This document shows, piece by piece, positions 17,060 to 25,238 of a stretch of DNA of 64,000 nt; position 1 is the stretch's first letter, and the number at the start of each line of letters is the position of its first letter. The notes under the pieces were generated by a model. The model was not told the origin of the DNA. It saw only the letters and a list, made by a program, of their open reading frames with translations, and did no database searches. This stretch comes from CAYOZN01 sp964408455 (GTDB lineage: Bacteria > Planctomycetota > Phycisphaerae > UBA1845 > UTPLA1), in the NCBI GenBank assembly GCA_964408455.1, contig CAYOZN010000001.1, forward strand, positions 434,001 through 498,000, read 5' to 3'. A program made the translations under genes and the position numbers.

Positions 17060-17794
17060 TCAATGGGGCAGAAACGTCTGTTCGATTTTAGTGGGCCGGC
17101 CGTTCAAATCGGCCACGTTCAACGCCACGTGTGTGGGTCCTGCCGGGTCGATCTCGTCCAGCGTAGGTTCATACTCCACGCGCCAACCTCCGGTCGCTTC
17201 GTCCTCCATGACGGTGAAACCGCCCGAGGCACGAGCGCTCGAATAGCGCAGCCGCGTGCGGCGGCCATCGGCCGTCTTCAGATCCAGCCAGCTCAGGGAC
17301 CAGTCGACGCCCCCTTCCCTCGGCGGTACGTCGACCACGATGCGGCTTTGATACACGCGGATGTGGAGCGTGCCGGTGGCCACCAGTTCATCCGCCGCAT
17401 CAAACGCGAGATCCGCCTCCTGGAGCTGCCCTTCCACGGGCATGAAGTCGCGGTGCTGATTCTGGCGATATCCCCGTGCCTCGAGCGTCAGCACGGTGTC
17501 ATCCGGGCTGGTCACGTCAAACGTGCGTCGCCACTCAAAAACGCCGTTGAACGGCAGGCCCGCGTCTTCGTACCGGCCGCCGTCGTCTCGAATGACGGCG
17601 TAATCGGGCGACGTGCTGCGCCCACCGAAACGGAGCAGCGGCCGATCGCCGATGTGAATCAGATACACTGATTTCCCGTCTAGCTGCACCATGGGCCGAT
17701 CGGCGACCAGGAACGGCGCGTCGCTTTCCACGCAGCCGGCGGCAAGGGACATCAGCCCCGTTCCTACGACGAAGATCAGCCTGTACTGCAACAT
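17060..17794 (-). CDS. lipoprotein of unknown function
   Basis: A 244-residue protein with a lipoprotein signal: MLQYRLIFVVGTGLMSLAAGC, acylated Cys at 21. ATG at 17794; no strong ribosome site. The mature part is beta-rich (LIHIGDRPLLRFGGRSTSPDYAVIRDDGG, FEWRRTFDVTSPDDTVLTLEARGYRQ, TLHIRVYQSRIVVDVPP) and resembles a surface or periplasmic beta-sandwich. Ends 60 bp before hisS on the same strand, so it may share its transcript. It is divergent from rsmD, with 69 bp between the start codons. Family not recognised. Confidence 0.72.
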   Translation of the reverse strand: MLQYRLIFVVGTGLMSLAAGCVESDAPFLVADRPMVQLDGKSVYLIHIGDRPLLRFGGRSTSPDYAVIRDDGGRYEDAGLPFNGVFEWRRTFDVTSPDDTVLTLEARGYRQNQHRDFMPVEGQLQEADLAFDAADELVATGTLHIRVYQSRIVVDVPPREGGVDWSLSWLDLKTADGRRTRLRYSSARASGGFTVMEDEATGGWRVEYEPTLDEIDPAGPTHVALNVADLNGRPTKIEQTFLPH

Positions 17795-17863
17795 GCCGTA
17801 TGACTCTGCCGGGTACGCTGGCCGACTCTTCGGCGGACTGCTACTCCGGCTTATACTCCTGCG

Positions 17864-18469
17864 ATGCGCGTCATTGCCGGGCGACATCGCGGCCAGCGAC
17901 TTCTCACGCCGCCGGGCCTGAATACAAGGCCAATCCTGGACCGCGTCAAGGCGTCGGTCTTTGACTGGCTCGGCGCGCGCCTGGCGATGCCGGGCTACCT
18001 GCCGCCGATCCACGTGTGCGACATCTTCTGCGGCGCCGGCAGCCTGGGGATCGAGGCGTTGTCTCACGGAGCGGCCTATTGCGCCTTTGTTGATACCGAT
18101 GCCGCCGCCCTGTCCGCGCTTCGGCGAAACATCGATTCGATTCGCGCCGGCCGCGCGGCTCTCATCGTACCCATTGCCGCCCAGGAATTGAAACTGCCGC
18201 GACACGAGGGTCACGGGTACAGCCTGCTTTTCTGTGATCCACCGTACGAACTGAGCCGCGATCTGGGCGCGGGCAGCGTTCTGGCCCGGTTCATTTCGCG
18301 GCTCGGCTCGGAAGTGCCGATCGAACCCGACGCCCTGCTTTTGTGGCGGCACGACGCGGCAGAGACGCTACCTTCCGAGCTGGGCGACGCGTGGAAGTGC
18401 ATCGAGCGGCGGACCTGGGGCTCGATGGCGGTCACGGCATATCAATGGGTTTCCGGGAGCGACGCTTGA
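17864..18469 (+). CDS. rsmD: 16S rRNA (guanine-N2) methyltransferase RsmD
   Basis: A 201-residue SAM-dependent enzyme that methylates G966 of 16S rRNA in the small subunit. Signature regions: MRVIAGRHRGQRLLTPPGLNTRPILDRVKASVFDWLG, VCDIFCGAGSLGIEALSHGA (SAM-binding) and the N2-methylation motif FCDPPYEL. ATG at 17864. A TATACT box at 17852-17857 with 17 nt to a weak TTCGGC would start transcription right at the ATG, so the message may be leaderless. The stop codon overlaps the proposed TTG start of the tRNA nucleotidyltransferase. Confidence 0.93.
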   Translation: MRVIAGRHRGQRLLTPPGLNTRPILDRVKASVFDWLGARLAMPGYLPPIHVCDIFCGAGSLGIEALSHGAAYCAFVDTDAAALSALRRNIDSIRAGRAALIVPIAAQELKLPRHEGHGYSLLFCDPPYELSRDLGAGSVLARFISRLGSEVPIEPDALLLWRHDAAETLPSELGDAWKCIERRTWGSMAVTAYQWVSGSDA

Positions 18470-19725
18470 GTTCGCCATCCACAGAATGGCCCGGCAGGCG
18501 CAGATCGCCCTTGTCCATGCGCGAGGCGGCCACGAGCGTGGCACGCCGGCTGCGGGAGGCCGGCTATGAGGCCGTCTTCGCCGGCGGATGCGTCCGCGAC
18601 ATGCTCATGGGTCGGGAACCGACGGATTATGACATTGCGACGTCGGCCCTCCCTGAGCAGGTGCAAGGCCTGTTTCGGCGCACGCAAAAGGTGGGCGCGA
18701 AGTTCGGTGTCGTCCTGGTAAAGCTCGGATCGCACCTCATCGAAGTCGCCACCTTTCGGACCGATCTGGAGTACCAGGATGGCCGTCGGCCCGTCGGCGT
18801 GGTGTTCGCCTCGCCCGAGGCGGATGCCCTGCGCCGCGACTTCACGATCAACGGCATGTTCCTGGATCCATTCAGCGACGCTGTAATTGATTACGTCGGC
18901 GGGCGCGCGGATATCGACGCCCGGCTGGTCCGCGCCATCGGAAATCCCGACGCGCGATTCGCCGAGGATCATCTGCGACTCGTGCGGGCGGTCCGTTTTG
19001 CGGCGCGGTTGACGTTCGACATCGAGGCCTCGACATTCGCGGCGATCCGTCGGCATGCGCCCGAGATCGCCCGCATCGCGCCGGAGCGCATCCGGATGGA
19101 ATTGGAGAAAATTCTGGCACACGAAAGCCGCGCGCGCGGTGTGGGGCTGTTGATGGAGAGCGGCCTTGCGCCGTACCTCTGGCTCGGCGCGGCACAGGCA
19201 CAGCCGTATGCACAAACTGCCCTGCCGATCCTGGCCGCCCTGCCGCCGGCGGCTCGATTCGAATGCGCCCTGGCCGCAATTCTGCTGAACGCGCCGGTCG
19301 AATGCGTTGAGAACTGTTGTGATGGACTTCGCTGCTCCAACCAGGTGCGTTCATCGGTCCTCTGGCTGCACCGGCATGCCGAGGCGGCGGATCAGCCCGA
19401 TCAATTGTCTCTCGCCGGGCTGAAACGGCTGATGGCAGCCGCCGAGTATCAGGACTGGCTCCACCTGTTCGAGGCCCGGTGCAAGGCCGTCCTTGGCGAA
19501 GAGTGGCGACTGAAAGAACTCAGTCACCGCGCCAACCAGATCGCCCCTGACAGAGTGGCCCCGCCCCCCCTGCTTTCGGGACACGATCTCGCCGGCCTGG
19601 GTCTGGAACCCGGGCCGATGTACAAGAAGATTCTCGACGCGGTTTATGAGGAACAACTCAACGAACAGATCGAGACCCACGAGCAGGCGATCGCCCGTGC
19701 CCGGGACTGGTTGGCCGAGGAGTGA
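18466..19725 (+). CDS. CCA-adding tRNA nucleotidyltransferase (PcnB/Cca family)
   Basis: Class II nucleotidyltransferase. Head domain: FAGGCVRDMLMGREPTDYDIATSA (GG motif and metal-binding DxD), then RRDFTINGMF, YVGGRADIDARLVRAIGNP and DHLRLVRAVRFAARL; the neck follows (RIAPERIRMELEKIL). These fix the family; bacterial CCA-adding and poly(A) enzymes are hard to tell apart, and CCA addition is favoured. Start is uncertain: TTG at 18466 overlaps the rsmD stop (TTGA) and has GGGAG 6 nt upstream, giving 419 residues; ATG at 18517 would give 402. Forms an RNA-maturation pair with rsmD. Confidence 0.9.
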   Translation: MSSPSTEWPGRRRSPLSMREAATSVARRLREAGYEAVFAGGCVRDMLMGREPTDYDIATSALPEQVQGLFRRTQKVGAKFGVVLVKLGSHLIEVATFRTDLEYQDGRRPVGVVFASPEADALRRDFTINGMFLDPFSDAVIDYVGGRADIDARLVRAIGNPDARFAEDHLRLVRAVRFAARLTFDIEASTFAAIRRHAPEIARIAPERIRMELEKILAHESRARGVGLLMESGLAPYLWLGAAQAQPYAQTALPILAALPPAARFECALAAILLNAPVECVENCCDGLRCSNQVRSSVLWLHRHAEAADQPDQLSLAGLKRLMAAAEYQDWLHLFEARCKAVLGEEWRLKELSHRANQIAPDRVAPPPLLSGHDLAGLGLEPGPMYKKILDAVYEEQLNEQIETHEQAIARARDWLAEE

Positions 19726-19949
19726 TCTCGGCATGCCGCTGAGGGACGGCCAATGGACTTTCCCGCCTTTCCCGCCAATTCCTGTCCGTGGACCGGCCGG
19801 ATTGTATTGACGGGGCAATCGCCAAGCGCTCCCGTTCGGGCCGACTTTTTCTGGCCGGCTGCCGGTAAATCTGCGTCTGACTGCGTGTTATACGAAACGA
19901 CTATGGCAGGTGCCCCGAGTTTCCGACATTTCACAAGGCGGCCCGTTTT

Positions 19950-19980
19950 TTGACCCGGTCAGCCGGTGCCGACATACAAT
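19950..19980 (+). promoter_or_regulatory. promoter TTGACC-N19-TACAAT
   Basis: TTGACC (19950-19955), 19-nt spacer, TACAAT (19975-19980), about 55 bp before the lipoprotein start. The 13 bases GCCGACATACAAT recur exactly at 52820-52832 before another lipoprotein gene with the same spacer. The rest of 19726-20037 shows no gene. Confidence 0.6.
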
Positions 19981-20037
19981 CTGCCAAGGCATATCGGCAG
20001 AAGTCGGGCGAGCTGTGCCGAAACACGGAGGCATATG

Positions 20038-20472
20038 ATGGCTAAACGTTTCGCGGTTCTCGCGGTGTTGGTGGCTGGTCTGGTTGGATGCGATCACACG
20101 TTCGATTCGTTGATCTTTCTGCCCCGCACAACCGAACTCAGACTGGTCAACCGCAGCGATTTCACGGTCAGCGCCCGGCTGTTCACGAGTCCCGTGAACA
20201 ATGTCAGTGGCTCCGAGCTCTCGCAGATTGGAACGCAGCGCGACTTCACGCTGGGCACGGGCCAGGTGCAGACCGTCTCGCTTCCATGCGAAGAATTGCG
20301 ATCGTTCATCGTCGCTTCGGCGGTACTGGAGGCGCCAGGCCAGCCGGTCGATAGCACGGGGAACATTCAATCTGCCGGTATCTACGACTGCGGCGATACG
20401 ATAACCATCGTCTTTGATCATCCGGACAATTTTTCGAAGCTCAACGTCCTGGTTGAAGTTGAACCTCGGTGA
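20038..20472 (+). CDS. lipoprotein of unknown function
   Basis: A 144-residue lipoprotein: MAKRFAVLAVLVAGLVGC, with acylated Cys at 18. Of two adjacent ATGs, 20038 has the better spacing (6 nt) from GGAGG. The mature part starts DHTFDSLIFLPRTTELRLVNRSDFTVSARLFTS, suggesting a small beta-sandwich of the kind that forms immunoglobulin-like or fasciclin-like surfaces. Own promoter upstream. It converges with the asparaginase-like gene, with 40 bp between stops. Function unknown. Confidence 0.75.
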   Translation: MAKRFAVLAVLVAGLVGCDHTFDSLIFLPRTTELRLVNRSDFTVSARLFTSPVNNVSGSELSQIGTQRDFTLGTGQVQTVSLPCEELRSFIVASAVLEAPGQPVDSTGNIQSAGIYDCGDTITIVFDHPDNFSKLNVLVEVEPR

Positions 20473-20512
20473 GCGTGTGCCTGTGCTCCGAGATGATCAC
20501 GCACGGAGCGTG

Positions 20513-21049
20513 TCATCTCGCGGCCTGCGGCGCGGGCGGCCCCGTGAATGTGCCGCGCTCGCGATCCTTGCGGGCGCCCGGAAAGCGCAATGCCTGATTA
20601 TGCATGACCACGTATACACCGCCCGGCAACAGGCGGCATGCCAATAGCGCCTCGGTCATGTTCTGAAAGGCATCCGAATCGCGGAACTCGTAGGGTCGCA
20701 TCGCGCCTGTCAGCACCACGGGCTTCATCAGCCGATCGCCCGCGACTTCGTTCAGATGAGCGTGCAGGTGCTCCCCGGTGACTGCCAGGGTGTCCGTTCC
20801 GTGCACCACGATGACCGCATCCGACGCCGGCAGCGCCTCGCGCACTGCCGCCAGGATGACATCGCGGTCCTCGGGTGTCATGTCGAGCGAGTCCTTGGAC
20901 ATCACCTTGACATGCCGAATGTCCAGATCGATCAGCCGCAGCTCGTTCAGGATGGTCTCGAGGACCGAACCGACATTGCGCAGTGACCCGTCGGACTCGA
21001 TGAACGATTTCTCAATGGTTCCTCCAGTCGTCAGGATGGCGATACGCAT
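20513..21049 (-). CDS. short asparaginase-like protein (N-terminal domain only)
   Basis: A 178-residue protein with the type I/II asparaginase N-terminal signatures: ILTTGGTIEKSF (nucleophile Thr in TGGTI) and VIVVHGTDTLAVTGEHL (second catalytic Thr and Asp), followed by KPVVLTGAMRPYEFRDSDAFQN. Full asparaginases have about 330 residues with a C-terminal domain, absent here. Stand-alone N-terminal proteins of this size are a known bacterial subgroup, so this is probably not a truncation. Substrate unproven. It is transcribed with the upstream four-helix membrane protein, 30 bp away. Confidence 0.82.
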   Translation of the reverse strand: MRIAILTTGGTIEKSFIESDGSLRNVGSVLETILNELRLIDLDIRHVKVMSKDSLDMTPEDRDVILAAVREALPASDAVIVVHGTDTLAVTGEHLHAHLNEVAGDRLMKPVVLTGAMRPYEFRDSDAFQNMTEALLACRLLPGGVYVVMHNQALRFPGARKDRERGTFTGPPAPQAAR

Positions 21050-21078
21050 GGCAATTTCATTTTCCGCCGGCTTCGTCG

Positions 21079-21492
21079 CTATAGACTCATAATCAGGAAC
21101 AGTACTGCCAGGACCATGGCGACAAGGCCCAGCGGCCCACGAGAGGCATCGATGCGTTGATGAGCCTGATCCGCCCTGGCTTGCGCCTGTTCATTCCTGC
21201 CGAAAATGTACTTCGATAGCAGCTCGAAGGATAGCAGGAAGCCCAGAGCCAGCTCCGTCAACACCGTCAATAGAAACAGCAGCAAGTACCCCGAAAAGGA
21301 AACATTGCCCAGGTACCGAACCAGGTTGACAAGGTCGACGATGCCCCACACCAGCAATAAGACGCCGATCCACGTCTGCCACGGTCGAACCTTTTCAATC
21401 AACGCCGCTGCGTCGGGCTTTTTGCTCAGGATCAACCCTGACGCTGCCAGCATTCCACCCAGAAAAAGCACGATGACGGTGACGATCCACAT
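21079..21492 (-). CDS. four-helix membrane protein, unknown
   Basis: A 137-residue membrane protein with four predicted helices: MWIVTVIVLFLGGMLAASGLIL, PWQTWIGVLLLVWGIVDLV, GYLLLFLLTVLTELALGFLLSF and GPLGLVAMVLAVLFLIMSL. A polar, helical loop (NEQAQARADQAHQRIDASR) lies before the last one. ATG at 21492. It precedes the asparaginase-like gene on the same strand by 29 bp. No family recognised. Confidence 0.7.
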   Translation of the reverse strand: MWIVTVIVLFLGGMLAASGLILSKKPDAAALIEKVRPWQTWIGVLLLVWGIVDLVNLVRYLGNVSFSGYLLLFLLTVLTELALGFLLSFELLSKYIFGRNEQAQARADQAHQRIDASRGPLGLVAMVLAVLFLIMSL

Positions 21493-21651
21493 GTCCTGCT
21501 CCCGTGGCCCGATTGAAGACGCCCCCAGCCCAAAACAGAATGGTCCGGCATCTTATGTATCGGCCGGGTGAGCGACAAACGGTGATTCGCCCGATCTCCC
21601 GTTAGGGCATTCAAATCGACTTTCGCCTTTATAGTCGCCCCGGCCACGCCA

Positions 21652-22263
21652 TTGACCCAGAATGGACGTGTGGATCGAGGGACGAGAGCCAATCAAGAAC
21701 CACTGGAGTTCAAGGCCCGCTCCGGCTTCCAGCTTGTGTTCGGTGCGGTGCTCGCATTGCTGGGCACGTTCTTCCTGGCGTTCAGCGGCGTGATGTTGCG
21801 TGAGGCACACGGGCCAGGGCCCATCATCTTCACCTCGCTATTCGCCCTCATCGGCGCGGTCATGTTCCTGCTCGGTGCCGCATGCCTCCTCGTTCGAAAA
21901 ATTACGCGTGTTGATCCGACGCTTCGCACGGTGACGACCCAATGGCGTTTTCTCATCTGGCACAGGGAAAACGCCCCTGAGTCCATCTCCGACCAGGCCG
22001 AGGTGCGGCTCAACTGCTTCAGCACCTCAGCCCACGGGGGGACGCGCACCGGAGGCGGCGGTCGCCCGGAATACCACGTCAGCCTCTGCGAACCTGGCCG
22101 GGATGAGACGCCCGTCGCCACCCACCCCGATTTCGCCACGGCGCGGCGATTGGCGGAAGATTTGGCCGCGCGGTTGTCTCTGCCGTTGGTGGACGTATCC
22201 ACCCCCCGCCGCGTCGTTCGATGGCTTCGCCGTCCAATTTCACCTACGGGGCGTGCCGAGTAA
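21652..22263 (+). CDS. membrane protein with two helices, unknown
   Basis: Up to 203 residues. TTG at 21652 is the longest start; GTG at 21670 is an alternative, and neither has a clear ribosome site. Two membrane helices (FQLVFGAVLALLGTFFLAFSGVML and PIIFTSLFALIGAVMFLLGAACLL) precede a cytoplasmic-looking domain beginning RKITRVDPTLRTVTTQWRFL and containing FATARRLAEDLAARLSLPLVD, as in small planctomycete proteins of the PH-like kind. Function unknown. Confidence 0.65.
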   Translation: MTQNGRVDRGTRANQEPLEFKARSGFQLVFGAVLALLGTFFLAFSGVMLREAHGPGPIIFTSLFALIGAVMFLLGAACLLVRKITRVDPTLRTVTTQWRFLIWHRENAPESISDQAEVRLNCFSTSAHGGTRTGGGGRPEYHVSLCEPGRDETPVATHPDFATARRLAEDLAARLSLPLVDVSTPRRVVRWLRRPISPTGRAE

Positions 22264-22450
22264 TGGCCAGGCCGCGATTTGACGAGTTCCCGCATCCGAA
22301 TTTCGCAACCGTGTGTCCAGCAACAGCCAGCAGCAAGCCGCCGCCGTCAAAGCCGCGTCGGGCTGGTCGGGCACAGAAGTCCCGTTGTGTTCAAAACTTG
22401 TAAAATTCGCCGGTTCCCGCGACTTTGTGAAGAATCTCACAAGGTTTTCA

Positions 22451-22480
22451 TTGATCGGGGTATTTCCTAGAACGTATAAT
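22451..22480 (+). promoter_or_regulatory. sigma70-type promoter for the DUF2617-like gene
   Basis: TTGATC (22451-22456), 18-nt spacer, consensus TATAAT (22475-22480). The ATG at 22479 lies inside the -10 box, so the real gene start must be the next in-frame ATG at 22527. Confidence 0.75.
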
Positions 22481-22526
22481 GATCCCGATTCGCCCCACCC
22501 GCGTAGGAAACAGGGTTGGCTTAACG

Positions 22527-23129
22527 ATGGATCTCTCGCCCATAAGGAAGGATGCAGCCTTGGAGCTCGGCCTCACCAAACAACGCAGTTCAGATCTCAG
22601 CTTTTTCCTCTATCGCCGGGCCCTGCATCCCGAGCTTTTCCACATCTACGTGGACAAGCACATTGAATACAGCAACTTCCAGGCGGATATCTGGATCGTC
22701 GGCCTGAGCCACCTCGTCACCGTTCACAGCAACGGCCAGATGGTGACCGAGTTGACGGCCGCCCCTTGCGATCTGCTGACCGACCGCAACCTGGTGACGC
22801 AGTTCCGCTTCCGCGGCGAGCGTGACTTTCAGTACCGCTTCAGCGACAGCATGCGATACATCTTCAGCAGCCAGGTCGAGGAGACGACGGAACACATCTT
22901 CCGAACGACCTATCGCGACCTGAGTCAGTACGCTCAGAAAAAGGGCCTTTACGTCGCCTACGATCAGTGGGCATCCAATGGCCTCGTCCCCTTCTCGTTC
23001 ATCGACTACGAGATGCGGCAGTACGAGCTCCACGTGCATGCCTACCACGCCTTCCCCGGCGAGTGGCGCTTCCTGCGGACGCAGTCGATCTTCGAAACGC
23101 GTCCGGGCAGTCGCCAGCAGCGCGCTTGA
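22527..23129 (+). CDS. DUF2617-like protein
   Basis: A 200-residue soluble protein. ATG at 22527 is chosen because the longer frame would start inside a consensus -10 box. The pattern LSFFLYRRALHPELFHIYVDKHIEY, WIVGLSHLVTVHSNGQMVTEL and FRFRGERDFQYRFSDSMRYIF matches what I know of the DUF2617 family, common in planctomycetes, whose function is unknown. No membrane segment or signal. An 8-bp hairpin separates it from the TPR protein gene downstream. Confidence 0.7.
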   Translation: MDLSPIRKDAALELGLTKQRSSDLSFFLYRRALHPELFHIYVDKHIEYSNFQADIWIVGLSHLVTVHSNGQMVTELTAAPCDLLTDRNLVTQFRFRGERDFQYRFSDSMRYIFSSQVEETTEHIFRTTYRDLSQYAQKKGLYVAYDQWASNGLVPFSFIDYEMRQYELHVHAYHAFPGEWRFLRTQSIFETRPGSRQQRA

Positions 23130-23135
23130 TGACGT

Positions 23136-23158
23136 GAGACCGCGCACTGAGCGGTCTC
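23136..23158 (+). terminator. stem-loop between two genes
   Basis: Perfect 8-bp stem GAGACCGC / GCGGTCTC with a 7-nt loop just after the DUF2617-like stop codon. No T-run; it may be a partial terminator or protect the upstream mRNA. Confidence 0.5.
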
Positions 23159-23210
23159 TCGATTGCCGCCCGCGGCGTGGTATCACGCCTCTCAACACAG
23201 GAGACATCTC

Positions 23211-24116
23211 ATGCCCCTTGACCGTTTGCGGCAACGCAGCTTGGGTCGGTGGGGACTGGTCACCGCGCTGATCCTCTGCGCGGCGTGCCAGACCGCGCGC
23301 GCCCAGGGCGTCACGATGGGTGGCGGTCAGGAGGATGAAGCCCGGCAGAAGGCGGCGGCGCAGGAGAAGGCGTCGCGTTACTTTTCGCAGGGGCAGGCCC
23401 TCATGGAAAAGGGGGACGTGGCACGGGCCAAGAGCAAGTTCAAAGCGGCGATCGGGCTGGTGGGCCTGGATGGCGTCGGCCAGTCGGCGTGGAACCAGCT
23501 CCTGGCGATCCACAATCAGGGCATGCAGGAGCTGGAGCATGCACAGCAGCTCTTCAAAGAGGAAAAGTACGTCGAGGCCCTGGATGTGGCCAACCGCGCC
23601 CGCAACATGTACGCCAATATCTTCGGCGGCCTCAAGGTGCCGAACAGCTTTCCCAACGTGTCGCGACAGGCGAAGGCCCTGATCGCCGCGATGCAGAAGC
23701 ATCCACAGGCGCAGGCTGCAATCCAGGAACATGCGGCAAAGAAACGGCTCAAGCGAATCGCGGCCCTGGAGCGCAAGGTCCGCAAGGACAAAACGGCGTA
23801 CTACGATCTATACAAGGCCCACATGGCCGTGGCGAAGCAATATCCCGATTCGCCGAGCGGCAAGGCCAGCGCTGCCGAGGCCGCCCGCCTGACATCCGAC
23901 AAGAAGATCGCGAAGGCGATCGAGGCGGAACGCGACCGGCGTGACATTGCCGCGGCACTCAGCCGCGTGGAGGACCTGGAGAAGACCGGTCGCCTGCGCG
24001 AGGCGGAGGAGGAACTCAAGGCCCTCATGTCGCGGTTTCCCGGCAAGTCGCGCACCGATTTGAAGGCCATGTCCATCAAAAAGCGCGCGTCAAAGCCCGC
24101 GAAGAAGAAGGGCTGA
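23211..24116 (+). CDS. exported TPR/coiled-coil protein
   Basis: A 301-residue exported protein. ATG at 23211 has AGGAG at the right distance. The signal peptide runs to about residue 30 (RWGLVTALILCAACQTARAQG); Cys residues in it could allow lipid attachment, but the lipobox is poor. The mature part holds TPR-like helices (ASRYFSQGQALMEKGDVARAKSKFKAAIGL, LFKEEKYVEALDVANRARNMY), then basic coiled coil (KKRLKRIAALERKVRKDK) and another TPR-like segment (RVEDLEKTGRLREAEEELKALMSRFPG). The C-terminus is Lys-rich (KKRASKPAKKKG). Probably a periplasmic scaffold; partner unknown. Confidence 0.75.
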   Translation: MPLDRLRQRSLGRWGLVTALILCAACQTARAQGVTMGGGQEDEARQKAAAQEKASRYFSQGQALMEKGDVARAKSKFKAAIGLVGLDGVGQSAWNQLLAIHNQGMQELEHAQQLFKEEKYVEALDVANRARNMYANIFGGLKVPNSFPNVSRQAKALIAAMQKHPQAQAAIQEHAAKKRLKRIAALERKVRKDKTAYYDLYKAHMAVAKQYPDSPSGKASAAEAARLTSDKKIAKAIEAERDRRDIAAALSRVEDLEKTGRLREAEEELKALMSRFPGKSRTDLKAMSIKKRASKPAKKKG

Positions 24117-24251
24117 CGGGTTTCCAGCCGGACCGCCCTGCCGGAATTCAACCTTCGGTGGGATACACACTTCGCGCAAAAGTCAAGGGTTTTGACGGCC
24201 GACGGCGGCGCAAGACCGAGAACGGCTTCGCGCAATCCTGTTGTGATTCCC

Positions 24252-24280
24252 TTTACTCCGCGCGGCCGTCTACCTATGCT
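24252..24280 (+). promoter_or_regulatory. promoter of the 6S RNA gene
   Basis: TTTACT (24252-24257), exactly 17 nt, TATGCT (24275-24280). Predicted start near 24287, about 15 nt before the closing stem of the 6S RNA. Each box matches the sigma70 consensus at four or five of six bases. Confidence 0.65.
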
Positions 24281-24300
24281 AATTCACAGAACGAGGAACA

Positions 24301-24509
24301 AGATTGTTTCTCTGTCATGCTCGATCACGGAAGCGCAGATTCGTTGAACCGATAGTCCTGAGCCCTTTGGGGACTTTTCAAGAGCAACGGGTCCGGCCGA
24401 ACTCCGGCAACATCACGGAGCGGGCTGGCCTGCTCGTGGGTGCCCCACCTGGTTGACACAAGGGTTCAAGGAATTTGCTTCCGCCGGCATTACGATGGAG
24501 AAACAATGC
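24301..24509 (+). ncRNA. ssrS: 6S RNA
   Basis: About 207 nt with the features of 6S RNA, which binds sigma70-RNA polymerase by imitating an open promoter. The 5' segment ATTGTTTCTC (24303-24312) pairs perfectly with GAGAAACAAT (24498-24507) to form the closing stem. Inside, GTCCTGAGCC near 24356 corresponds to the conserved CCCTGAGCC region. TTGACACAAGGGTTCAAGG near 24455-24475 closely matches the E. coli 6S segment TTGAACCAAGGGTTCAAGG, and CCGCCGGCAT near 24481 matches the conserved 3' GCGGCAT. A promoter lies upstream and a strong intrinsic terminator follows. The large central bulge was not folded in detail. Confidence 0.82.
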
Positions 24510-24518
24510 CCCGTTCAT

Positions 24519-24555
24519 GACCCGTACGCGAAAAGCGTGACGGGTCTTTTTTTTT
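24519..24555 (+). terminator. intrinsic terminator of the 6S RNA
   Basis: GACCCGT and ACGC (24519-24529) pair with GCGT and ACGGGTC (24535-24546, one bulged G) around a GAAAA loop, followed by nine T residues (24547-24555). A textbook rho-independent terminator just after the 6S 3' end. Confidence 0.92.
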
Positions 24556-24624
24556 CGGGAAACTCCCGGCGTGCTCCGCAGAAAAATGCGCCAAGCGGCG
24601 TTAGTCGCTCGGCCCGGCCGGTTG

Positions 24625-25176
24625 TCAGGATGGGATGCCGAACCACTGGGGAGACACGACAATCGCAACGTGCAGTATCGCCAGCGTGTAGACACCGGCG
24701 ACAACGTCGTCGAGCACGACGCCCCAGCCGCCCGGCAGCCGTTTTTCGATCCAGTTTGCCGGCCAGACCTTGGCGATGTCGATGCCTCGCTCGATGAAGA
24801 ACGCGGCCGTCACCAACTGCCACGTGACTGGCAGGCCGATCAACGCGATGAGAAACCCCGGCAGCTCATCGATGACGTTCTTCTTGCTGTCCTTTTCGTT
24901 CAGCACCACATCCGCGCGGCCGGCCACCCAGACCGACAACAGGGTGAACGATGCCGCAAATCCGGAGTACGCGATCGGGCTCTCGGCCAAACCCGCCCCG
25001 AGGGCCAGCAATAGATAGAGCGGCACTCCGACGACGAGGACCGCCACCGTTCCGGACGCCACCGGGACGTAGCCGAGATAGCCCAGGGAGCCGGCAAAGA
25101 GGAGAGCACGATCCCGCACGCTGACGATGGGCGGCGCTGATATCGTGGGGATGGATTCGATCTCGCCGGGAATCAT
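24625..25176 (-). CDS. pgpA: phosphatidylglycerophosphatase A family protein
   Basis: A 183-residue membrane protein (198 if the GTG at 25221 is used). PgpA removes phosphate from phosphatidylglycerophosphate in phosphatidylglycerol synthesis. Family features: GSLGYLGYVPVASGTVAVL at the N-terminus (PgpA has GxGYLPxAPGTxGS), DVVLNEKDSKKNVIDELPGFLIAL in the middle (conserved acidic metal-binding residues), and IDIAKVWPANWIEKRLPGGWGVVLDDVVAGVYT at the end. About four membrane helices. ATG at 25176 is preferred, but both starts lack a strong ribosome site. It follows mtnP on the same strand by 62 bp. Confidence 0.87.
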   Translation of the reverse strand: MIPGEIESIPTISAPPIVSVRDRALLFAGSLGYLGYVPVASGTVAVLVVGVPLYLLLALGAGLAESPIAYSGFAASFTLLSVWVAGRADVVLNEKDSKKNVIDELPGFLIALIGLPVTWQLVTAAFFIERGIDIAKVWPANWIEKRLPGGWGVVLDDVVAGVYTLAILHVAIVVSPQWFGIPS

Positions 25177-25238
25177 GATCAGTAAAATTATGACCGGCCC
25201 GGGCGGGCAGACAACCGCCACGGGCAGAATTCTACGAA

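Noticed and set aside
17795..18352. N-terminal extension of the lipoprotein frame (17060-17794)
   Set aside because: It runs antisense through rsmD; the lipobox after the ATG at 17794 fixes the start.
20473..20512. Terminator between the lipoprotein and asparaginase-like genes
   Set aside because: Only a 6-bp GCTCCG/CGGAGC stem with a large loop and no T-run; too weak to call.
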